The position numbers and the translations under genes are program-made. A stretch of DNA of 9,559 nt. It comes from Thauera sp. (lineage in GTDB: Bacteria > Pseudomonadota > Gammaproteobacteria > Burkholderiales > Rhodocyclaceae). Each line of letters opens with the position of its first letter. The first letter of the stretch is position 1. Below, one piece after another: positions 1 to 4,838 of this stretch. The stretch covers positions 1 through 9,559 of the forward strand of contig JAKLLJ010000108.1 in the NCBI GenBank assembly GCA_023150215.1. The letters are read 5' to 3'. The notes below the pieces were generated by a model, which was not told where the DNA came from, ran no database searches, and was given only the letters and a program-made list of their open reading frames with translations.

Positions 1-276
1 GAGGCGCACGAGGAAGTAATGCCCCGACAAAGGCAGGTCGTAGGCCGGCCCGGCCGCGCCCATCAGCGCGCTGTCCATCCCCGCCTCGCCGTCCTGGCGC
101 GCGAGCGCGTCAAGCAGATGTACGTAGAGCAGGTCGGCGTCGTGATCGAGGCGGGCGAGCACGTGCTCCTCCACCATGCGGCGTGGAAAGTCGCGCAGCG
201 CGAAGGCCAGCAGCACGCCGGCGGCGAGCAGCACCAGGGCGAGTGTGAGCGAGAGGCGGCGGCGGATCGAGTTCAT
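1..276 (-). CDS. Sensor histidine kinase, N-terminal part (cut by window edge)
   Basis: The first 92 residues of a protein that continues past the left edge. It begins MNSIRRRLSLTLALVLLAAG: a short basic N-terminus, then one hydrophobic segment at about residues 8-28, then a charged extracytoplasmic-looking stretch (HVLARLDHDADLL and onward). This is the layout of an inner-membrane sensor kinase of the QseC/PmrB/TctE kind. The HAMP, HisKA and ATPase domains are not in the window, so the kinase call rests on this N-terminus and on its place 27 nt downstream of a response-regulator gene on the same strand. The ATG at 276 is preceded by the purine-rich GGGCGGAAG. It would autophosphorylate on a histidine and pass phosphate to the adjacent regulator (family knowledge). 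The signal sensed cannot be told from this fragment. Confidence 0.82.
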   Translation of the reverse strand, partial: MNSIRRRLSLTLALVLLAAGVLLAFALRDFPRRMVEEHVLARLDHDADLLYVHLLDALARQDGEAGMDSALMGAAGPAYDLPLSGHYFLVRL

Positions 277-303
277 CTTCCGCCCTGCCCCCGCATGCGC
301 GCC

Positions 304-969
304 TCAGTCGCCGCTGCGGAACACATATCCCTGGCCGCGCCGGGTCTCGATGCGATCGTTGCCGAGCAGGCCGCGCAGGCGGCGCACATAGACCTCGATC
401 ACGTTGCTGTCGCGCTCGGCGTCGTATTCATAGACGTGCTCGGACAAGCGCGTCTTCGACAGCACCACGTCCGGGTGGCGCATGAAGTAGCGCAGCAGGC
501 GGAACTCGGTGGCGGTCAGCGTCTGCACCGTGCCGGCGGCGTCCACGAGGCACTGCCGTGCCTCGTCGAGCCGCCAGTCGCCGACGCGCAGATCGAGGTC
601 CTGCGCGGGTGCGGCACGGCGCAGCAGAGCCTGCAGGCGGGCGATCAGCTCCTCGACGTGGAAGGGCTTGCCCAGATAGTCGTCGGCGCCGGCCTGCAGG
701 CCCTCGACGCGCTCGGCCCAGCCGTCACGCGCGGTGAGGATCAGCACCGGAACGCGGAGGCCCGCCGCGCGCCAGTCGCGCAGCACGCCGAGCCCGGGCT
801 TGCGCGGCAGGCCGAGGTCGAGGATCACCGCATCGTAAGGCTCGGTGGCGCCGAGATGGCCGCCGTCGATACCGTCACGCGCAAGGTCGACCGCGTAGCC
901 CTCGGCAACGAGCCGGGCGCGCAGGCGCTCGCCCAGGTCGGCATCGTCTTCCACGACGAGCAGGCGCAT
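304..969 (-). CDS. OmpR/PhoB-family response regulator
   Basis: A 221-aa two-component regulator of normal family length. The N-terminal receiver domain (about residues 1-118) has the acidic pocket E7-D8-D9, the predicted phospho-acceptor D51 (in AVILDLGLP), T79 and the conserved K101 (GKPF). The C-terminal winged helix (about 125-219) has the usual TATEFRLLRYFM and VIEVYVRRLRGLLG segments and ends RRGQGYVFRSGD, where the wing hairpin of OmpR-type DNA-binding domains lies. It most resembles the PmrA/QseB branch. The ATG at 969 is 3 nt after the PepSY stop, with GAGGAG 9 nt upstream, so translation is likely coupled. The histidine kinase follows downstream. A direct repeat with 11-nt period in front of the operon is a candidate site for autoregulation. 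Confidence 0.96.
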   Translation of the reverse strand: MRLLVVEDDADLGERLRARLVAEGYAVDLARDGIDGGHLGATEPYDAVILDLGLPRKPGLGVLRDWRAAGLRVPVLILTARDGWAERVEGLQAGADDYLGKPFHVEELIARLQALLRRAAPAQDLDLRVGDWRLDEARQCLVDAAGTVQTLTATEFRLLRYFMRHPDVVLSKTRLSEHVYEYDAERDSNVIEVYVRRLRGLLGNDRIETRRGQGYVFRSGD

Positions 970-972
970 CGT

Positions 973-1287
973 TCATTTCTCCTCACGTTCGAGCACCTCG
1001 CCGGTGGCGGCGTCGAGCTCGAGCTTGTGCAGGCGGTTGGCGGTGTCGATCAGCTTGACCTCGTAGACCCAGCGCCCGTCGTCGCGCTCGAGCTCGAGGC
1101 CGACCACCTGGCCCGGCTGCACGCTGCGGCTGCGCTCGAGGATATCCTCGGCGGCCATGATGCGGCCGCTCTCGCGCAACTGGCGGATCTCGTCGATGCG
1201 TGGCCGCTCGCCAGCGGACGCGCCCAGCGTGAAGAGGAGCGCAGCCGCAGCGAGGACGAGCGCCACCGGACGAAAGCGAACATTCAT
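973..1287 (-). CDS. Small secreted PepSY-domain protein
   Basis: A 104-aa protein. Residues 1-25 form a clear Sec signal peptide: basic MNVRFR, hydrophobic VALVLAAAALLFTLG, and a likely cleavage after ASA. The mature part (about 30-104) fits one PepSY unit: an alpha segment (IDEIRQLRESGRIMAAEDIL), then strands around VVGLELERDDGRWVYEVKLI and the typical ending KLELDAATGEVLEREEK. PepSY units are secreted or membrane-bound modules seen in peptidase propeptides and next to two-component systems. A role in modulating the neighbouring kinase is inference. The ATG at 1287 is chosen because GGAG lies about 8 nt upstream and the signal peptide starts there. The reading frame stays open further upstream, but that part would precede the signal peptide and overlap the divergent gene. 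First gene of the operon with the regulator and kinase. Confidence 0.9.
   Translation of the reverse strand: MNVRFRPVALVLAAAALLFTLGASAGERPRIDEIRQLRESGRIMAAEDILERSRSVQPGQVVGLELERDDGRWVYEVKLIDTANRLHKLELDAATGEVLEREEK
979..984 (-). promoter_or_regulatory. Shine-Dalgarno of the response regulator, inside the PepSY gene
   Basis: GAGGAG on the minus strand lies 9 nt before the regulator ATG and within the last codons of the preceding PepSY gene. Its strength and position fix the regulator start at 969 and suggest that the two genes are translated from one message. Confidence 0.8.
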
Positions 1288-1314
1288 GTGCGTTCTCCAG
1301 AACCTCAGGGCAAG

Positions 1315-1343
1315 ATCATTGTCGGAGCCCGACCTGAACACAA
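1315..1343 (-). promoter_or_regulatory. Candidate sigma-70 promoter of the PepSY-regulator-kinase operon
   Basis: On the minus strand TTGTGT (1343-1338) and AATGAT (1320-1315) are separated by 17 nt, matching 3/6 and 4/6 of the -35 and -10 consensus. The -10 is about 27 nt upstream of the PepSY ATG. The spacer contains the small dyad GTCGG/CCGAC (1321-1333). Plausible by position, not proven; consensus matches are weak. Confidence 0.4.
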
Positions 1344-1351
1344 GCTGAAAA
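1334..1351 (-). promoter_or_regulatory. Candidate OmpR-family operator (TTCAG direct repeat, 11-nt period)
   Basis: On the minus strand TTCAG occurs at 1349-1345 and again at 1338-1334, exactly 11 nt apart, each preceded by T then T/G (TTTTCAG and TGTTCAG). OmpR/PhoB-family regulators bind tandem direct half-sites spaced by about one helical turn (family knowledge). The pair overlaps the candidate -35 of the operon that encodes such a regulator, so autoregulation is a reasonable inference. The site also lies in the upstream region of the divergent xenA-like gene. Confidence 0.4.
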
Positions 1352-1372
1352 CCGCTCAAGACCCACATCGCC

Positions 1373-2470
1373 ATGTCCGCACTGTTCCAGACTTTCGCCC
1401 TCAAGGGCGTCCAGCTTCGCAACCGTATCGCCATCCCGCCGATGTGCCAGTACATGGCCACGGACGGCCTCATCAACGACTGGCACCGCGTCCATTATCC
1501 GGCGCTCGCCCGCGGCGGCGCCGGCCTGGTGGTCGTCGAGGCCACCGCGGTGGCGCCCGAAGGCCGCATCACCCCGGCCTGCCTCGGCCTGTGGAACGAC
1601 ACCCAGGCCGAGGCGCTGGCGCCGATCGCCGCCTCGATCGCCGCCGCCGGCGCGGCGCCCGGAATCCAGATCGGCCATTCCGGCCGCAAGGGCAGCGCCA
1701 ACCGGCCGTGGGAAGGCGACGATCACCTTCCCGAGGGCGACCCGCGCGGCTGGGCGACGCTGTCGCCCTCGGCGGTGGCCTTCGGCGCCAACCTGCCCAA
1801 GGTGCCGCAGGCGATGACGACGGACGACATCGCGCGCGTTCGTGCCGACTTCGCTGCCGCCGCCCGGCGCGCGCGTGACGCGGGCTTCAAGTGGCTGGAG
1901 CTGCATTTCGCCCACGGCTACCTCGGCCAGAGCTTTTTCTCGGTACACGCCAACCAGCGCGACGACGCCTACGGCGGCAGCGCGGAGAACCGCAGCCGTT
2001 TCCTGCTCGAGACGCTGGCCGCGGTGCGCGAGGAGTGGCCGGAGCACCTGCCGCTGACCGCGCGCTTCGGCGTGATCGAATACGACGGCCGCGACGAGGA
2101 GATGCTCGCCGAGTCGATCGAGCTCGCGCGCAACTTCAAGCGCGGCGGGCTCGACCTGCTCAGCGTTAGCATCGGTTTCTCGACGCCGGAAGCGAACATC
2201 CCGTGGAAGCCCGCCTTCCTCGTCCCGATTGCCGGCCGCGTGCGCGCCGCGGCCGGGTTGCCGGTGGCCTCGGCCTGGGGCATCGACGATCCGCACACCG
2301 CCGAGCGCAGCGTGGCCGACGGCCAGCTCGACCTCGTGATGGTCGGCCGCGCCCACCTCGCCAACCCGCACTGGCCGATGCATGCGGCCAGGCAGCTCGG
2401 CGTCGAGCGCCCGACCTGGATCCTGCCGGCGCCCTACGCGCACTGGCTCGAGCGCTACCGCCCGGCCTGA
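1373..2470 (+). CDS. xenA: Old Yellow Enzyme-family NAD(P)H:flavin oxidoreductase, XenA-like
   Basis: A 365-aa cytoplasmic FMN-dependent TIM-barrel ene-reductase of the thermophilic-like OYE class. Active-site residues fall at the positions I recall for Pseudomonas putida XenA: C25 and Y27 (PPMCQY), the substrate-binding pair H178 and H181 (ELHFAHGY), Y183, W302 (SAWG) and the C-terminal Y356/W358 (PAPYAHWLERYR), which reaches the partner subunit in that enzyme. Also present are HSGRKGSANRPWEGDDH, the RFG strand, and SVGRAHLANP-like phosphate binding (here VMVGRAHLANPHW). It reduces activated C=C bonds and often nitroesters or nitroaromatics with NADPH; the natural substrate is unknown. The length equals the family's. 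ATG 1373 gives the canonical N-terminus, but no clear Shine-Dalgarno precedes it. It is transcribed divergently from the two-component operon, which may or may not control it. Confidence 0.95.
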   Translation: MSALFQTFALKGVQLRNRIAIPPMCQYMATDGLINDWHRVHYPALARGGAGLVVVEATAVAPEGRITPACLGLWNDTQAEALAPIAASIAAAGAAPGIQIGHSGRKGSANRPWEGDDHLPEGDPRGWATLSPSAVAFGANLPKVPQAMTTDDIARVRADFAAAARRARDAGFKWLELHFAHGYLGQSFFSVHANQRDDAYGGSAENRSRFLLETLAAVREEWPEHLPLTARFGVIEYDGRDEEMLAESIELARNFKRGGLDLLSVSIGFSTPEANIPWKPAFLVPIAGRVRAAAGLPVASAWGIDDPHTAERSVADGQLDLVMVGRAHLANPHWPMHAARQLGVERPTWILPAPYAHWLERYRPA

Positions 2471-2568
2471 TCGCGGACGACCTGTTCCCCGCCCCAGCAA
2501 GAGGGTCGGGCGATCGCAGCAGGCGCATCGATAGGTTCGCAGCATGCGTCGGCACCGCACGGTGGTCG

Positions 2569-2594
2569 TGTAGGAGCGCCGGAAGGCGCGAACC
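2569..2594 (+). repeat. REP-like palindrome, copy 1 (diverged)
   Basis: Begins TGTAGGAGCGCC and ends GGCGCGAACC, with a self-complementary core GCGCC-ggaa-GGCGC. The head (GTAGGAGCG) and tail (CGCGAA) match the later copies, but the stem sequence differs with compensating changes, so the hairpin is kept. Orientation is opposite to copies 2-5. Confidence 0.75.
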
Positions 2595-2633
2595 GCGGCG
2601 CGGCAGCGATGGAGCGGCCAGTCGAGCCGCCGT

Positions 2634-2809
2634 GTTCGCGGCTGCCGCCCCTCCCGCAGCGCACCATGGAGACGATTGGTGGAGGTTCGCGGCTGCCGCC
2701 GCTCCTACAGAGGACGTGGGGGCCGTGGGTGGGGTTCGCGGCTTCCGCCGCTCCTACAGAGGATGTGGGGGCGGTTGGCGGGGGTTCGCGGCTGCCGCCG
2801 CTCCTACGG
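2634..2809 (-). repeat. Array of four evenly spaced REP-like palindromes (copies 2-5)
   Basis: Copies start at 2634, 2685, 2734 and 2784, giving periods of 51, 49 and 50 nt. Each is about 26 nt, reading on the plus strand GTTCGCGGC, then a 4-nt turn, then GCCGCTCCTACAG; stem GCGGC/GCCGC. The copy at 2634 is degraded (CTCCCGCAG for CTCCTACAG), the one at 2734 has TTCC for TGCC in the turn, and the one at 2784 ends ACGG. The 23-25 nt between copies are G/T-rich and related to each other (AGGACGTGGGGG after the second, AGGATGTGGGGG after the third), so the unit that was duplicated is about 50 bp, not just the palindrome. Confidence 0.88.
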
Positions 2810-2826
2810 GGGGTGGAGACGGTTTT

Positions 2827-2851
2827 TGTAGGAGCGGCGGTAGCCGCGAAG
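2827..2851 (+). repeat. REP-like palindrome, copy 6, inverted against copy 5
   Basis: Begins TGTAGGAGCGGC and ends GCCGCGAAG with turn GGTA. Against the copy at 2785-2807 it forms a 23-bp inverted repeat (2828-2850) with one mismatch and a 20-nt loop (2808-2827) that ends in five T. Two REP units in opposite orientation make a BIME-like pair that could fold into one long stem in RNA or act as a transcription-blocking or exonuclease-blocking structure. Confidence 0.85.
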
Positions 2852-2893
2852 CTTTGCGCTGCTCCGGACAGGCGAGCGGCGCGGGCGCTCCGA

Positions 2894-2920
2894 CCGTGCC
2901 GGACCGCCAGTCCGTCACGG
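2894..2920 (-). terminator. Hairpin across the stop codon of the 166-aa gene, possible terminator
   Basis: CCGTG (2894-2898) pairs with CACGG (2916-2920), and CGGAC (2900-2904) with GTCCG (2910-2914), with one C/T mismatch between the two stems and a 5-nt loop. It overlaps the TGA at 2917-2915 of the minus-strand gene. There is no T-tract, so it is not a classical intrinsic terminator; it may stabilise the 3' end or assist termination. Confidence 0.45.
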
Positions 2921-3415
2921 GCGGCGCCGGGTGTTGCCGAAGCGGTTGCCGGCAGGGCGCCGGCCGTAGGGACGACGTCCTTCGTCCTCGTCGTCGCGCT
3001 TGGGCTTGGGCATCAGCAGGTTCTTGCCGCCCTGCTGCGCCAGCTTGGCGTGATCCTGCAGCGCGGTCTCGAAGTGCGCGGCGCTGATCTCGATTCCCGG
3101 GTGCTCGACCGCCGGCTTCCAGGCCGACAGCCGCTCACGCACGAGAAAGACGCGCTCGTCGCCCGCGGCCTTCCTGGGCAGGCCCTCGACCAGTTGCACG
3201 GCAGCCGGCGTCAGCACATAGCCCTCGCCCGTCGCGCTCAGCAGGCCGTGCGTGACAAAGCGCCCGAAGGCCGTCGCCCAAGCGCCGGGCGCGGTGACCG
3301 GAAAGCCCATGAATTCGGCCGCCGCGACGATATCGGTCAGCGCAGCGGGGCGCCTCTTGGCGGCAATCAGGGTGGCCAGGAGCAGCTGCGCGTCGGTGTC
3401 GTGGATGGGATACAT
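2915..3415 (-). CDS. Conserved-looking hypothetical protein with Arg-rich tail
   Basis: A 166-aa protein that I do not recognise. The start at 3415 (MYPIHDTDAQLLLATLIAAK) is the only good ATG; the frame upstream reads as basic low-complexity sequence. No strong Shine-Dalgarno is visible. Residues 5-80 are helical, followed by a GLLSATGEGYVLTPAAVQLV segment that resembles the wing of a winged-helix domain (inference). Residues 85-133 are mixed. The tail is striking: KPKRDDEDEG followed by about 20 residues with eight arginines (RRPYGRRPAGNRFG…TRRRP), likely disordered and possibly binding nucleic acid. No signal peptide or membrane segment. It lies 67 nt downstream of rlmI on the same strand and may share its transcript. 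The gap contains a 7-bp inverted repeat (CTGCCGG 3426-3432, CCGGCAG 3474-3480). A normal GC-rich codon pattern and a domain-like body argue for a real gene. Confidence 0.78.
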   Translation of the reverse strand: MYPIHDTDAQLLLATLIAAKRRPAALTDIVAAAEFMGFPVTAPGAWATAFGRFVTHGLLSATGEGYVLTPAAVQLVEGLPRKAAGDERVFLVRERLSAWKPAVEHPGIEISAAHFETALQDHAKLAQQGGKNLLMPKPKRDDEDEGRRPYGRRPAGNRFGNTRRRP

Positions 3416-3482
3416 GGGGGTCTGTCTGCCGGTTACGTGATGAAGCGCGCTATGATGCCTGAGGCGCGGCGATCCGGCAGCC

Positions 3483-4673
3483 TCAACCGACCTGGCAGGC
3501 CAGCCCCTTGAGGTACTCGCCTTCCGGTACCGCCAGCCCGATCGGGTGATCCGGCGCCGCTGCGAGCCGGTAGATGATGCGCGCGTCGACACCGGCGTCG
3601 ATCGCCGCGCCGGCGACGATCTTCTGGAACAGCTCCTGGCCGATGCCGCCCGAGCACGAGTAGGTCATCAGGATGCCGCCCGGATTGAGCAGGCGGAAGC
3701 CGAACAGGTTGATGTCCTTGTAGGCACGCGCGGCACGGTCGGCGTGCGCGGCCGAAGGCGCGAACTTGGGTGGGTCGAGCACGATCAGGTCGAACCTGCG
3801 GCCCTCGTCCTTCAATGCACGCAGCGCCTTGAACACGTCGGCCTCCTGCCACTCGGCGCGGTCGGCGTCGAGCTGCGGGTTGAGCGCCACGTTGCGGCGC
3901 GCCGATTCCAGCGCCGGGCCGGAGGAGTCGATCGACAGCACCGATGCCGCCCCGCCGGCGAGCGCCTGCAGCGAGAAGCCGCCGGTGTAGCAGAAGCAGT
4001 TGAGCACCGCGCGCCCGCCGGCGAGTTGGCCGGTCAGCAGGCGATTGTCGCGCTGGTCAAGATAAAAGCCGGTCTTGTGGCCGCCCTCCACGTCCACCTC
4101 CATGCGCACGCCGTTCTCGACGATGCTGAGGCCGCCCGCCGGCAGCGCGCCGTGCGCACAGCCGGTGCGCGGCTCCAGGCCTTCCAGCCCGCGCACCTCG
4201 GAGTCCGAACGCTCATACACCGCCGCGCAGCCGGTGGCCTGCACCAGCCCGGCGACGATCGCCTCGCGCCATTTGTCGGCACCCGCACTGGTGAGCTGCA
4301 GCACCACCACGTCGCCGTAGCGGTCGGCGATCACGCCGGGCAGGCCGTCGGATTCGCCGTGGATCAGGCGCACGCCCGCCTGCCCGCGCAGCGCCGGAAT
4401 CGCCGCCCGCCGCGCCACCGAGGCCGCCACCGCGCGCTTGAAGAAGGCGTGGTCGATCACCGCCTCCGCATCGAAGCTCCACACCCGCGCGCGGATCTGC
4501 GAAGCCGGCGACCACGCCGCACGCGCCAACGCCTTGCCTTCGGCCGTCACCACCGTCACCGTGTCGCCCGGCCGCGCACGGCCGTCGAGGCGATCCACCG
4601 AGCCAGCGAAGATCCAGGGGTGGCGGCGGAACAGCGAGCGTTCCTTGCCGGGGTGGAGGACGAGTTGGGCCAT
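3483..4673 (-). CDS. rlmI: 23S rRNA (cytosine-C5)-methyltransferase RlmI-type
   Basis: A 396-aa class I SAM-dependent RNA methyltransferase, the same length as E. coli RlmI, which makes m5C1962 of 23S rRNA. The N-terminal PUA domain covers about residues 1-80 (LHPGKERSLFRRHPWIFAGSV, then ARAAWSPASQIRARVWS). The family's middle segment contains GLPGVIADRYGD, and EGGHKTGFYLDQRDNR (197-212) is the motif just before the Rossmann fold. Motif I is NCFCYTGGFSLQA (225-237), motif IV VLDPPKFAPS (298-307), and motif VI TYSCSGG with C340 as the likely catalytic cysteine. ATG 4673 is chosen because it gives the canonical MAQLVLHPGKERSLF start; an upstream in-frame extension does not look like protein. 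Shine-Dalgarno is weak. RlmI acts in the cytoplasm on rRNA; the exact base modified here is inferred from family membership. Probably transcribed together with the 166-aa gene downstream. Confidence 0.93.
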   Translation of the reverse strand: MAQLVLHPGKERSLFRRHPWIFAGSVDRLDGRARPGDTVTVVTAEGKALARAAWSPASQIRARVWSFDAEAVIDHAFFKRAVAASVARRAAIPALRGQAGVRLIHGESDGLPGVIADRYGDVVVLQLTSAGADKWREAIVAGLVQATGCAAVYERSDSEVRGLEGLEPRTGCAHGALPAGGLSIVENGVRMEVDVEGGHKTGFYLDQRDNRLLTGQLAGGRAVLNCFCYTGGFSLQALAGGAASVLSIDSSGPALESARRNVALNPQLDADRAEWQEADVFKALRALKDEGRRFDLIVLDPPKFAPSAAHADRAARAYKDINLFGFRLLNPGGILMTYSCSGGIGQELFQKIVAGAAIDAGVDARIIYRLAAAPDHPIGLAVPEGEYLKGLACQVG

Positions 4674-4838
4674 GGCGGGATTCCAAGGGGCGATGCAATC
4701 AGGCCGGCGAGTGTAACGGCTCGTCGTGCCATGGCCCAAGCGCAGCACCATGCGTGCAGCGACATAGACAAAGTCGATGGACGTAACGCGCGACAAAAAG
4801 CTAAGGTTCGCCCCACGCCCAGGGAGTCAGATGAATCC
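4674..4838. promoter_or_regulatory. Divergent promoter region between rlmI and the SEC-C/pRiA4b gene; candidate rlmI promoter
   Basis: 165 bp between two divergent starts. On the minus strand TTGGGC (4739-4734) and TACACT (4715-4710) with an 18-nt spacer form a plausible promoter for rlmI, about 37 nt before its ATG. For the plus-strand gene I find only a weak -35-like TGGACG near 4778 with no good -10. A Shine-Dalgarno-like GGGAG sits at 4822-4826. Confidence 0.4.

Larger units (their letters stand above)
2471..2914. other. Convergent intergenic region filled with REP-like palindromes
   Basis: About 440 bp between the ends of the plus-strand xenA-like gene and the minus-strand 166-aa gene. 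I see no convincing gene here: frames that cross it are low-complexity translations of the repeats. The first 45 bp after the xenA stop can fold into an imperfect hairpin (GATCGC at 2469-2474 with GCGATC at 2510-2515, and inner CGACC/GGTCG), possibly a terminator. From 2569 to 2851 there are six copies of one short palindrome, described separately. The space between convergent genes is the usual home of REP elements. Confidence 0.8.

Noticed and set aside
1319..1347. TTGTCG with a following -10 for the xenA-like gene
   Set aside because: The only hexamer at proper spacing (AAGCTG) does not resemble a -10, so I cannot support a plus-strand promoter here.
19..1878. 619-aa open frame on the plus strand
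   Set aside because: It runs antisense to the regulator and PepSY genes, whose domains are certain, then out of frame through the xenA-like gene. Its translation is rich in A, R, Q and H without any domain: a GC-rich shadow.
1316..2560. 414-aa open frame on the minus strand
   Set aside because: Antisense to the xenA-like gene, which has every active-site residue in place; low-complexity translation.
2634..2809. Evenly spaced 26-nt repeats with 23-25 nt between them, superficially like a CRISPR array
   Set aside because: The intervening segments are related to each other, the repeats are imperfect and REP-like, two further copies lie outside the series in opposite orientation, and no cas gene is visible.
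2203..3511. Open frames of about 300 aa on the plus strand across the REP region
   Set aside because: They translate the repeats and the antisense of the 166-aa gene into Gly/Arg/Ala-rich text with no start signal or domain.
3546..4838. Plus-strand extension upstream of the SEC-C/pRiA4b gene in the same frame
   Set aside because: This part is antisense to rlmI and reads as His/Arg/Ala-rich shadow; the protein-like sequence begins at the ATG at 4839.
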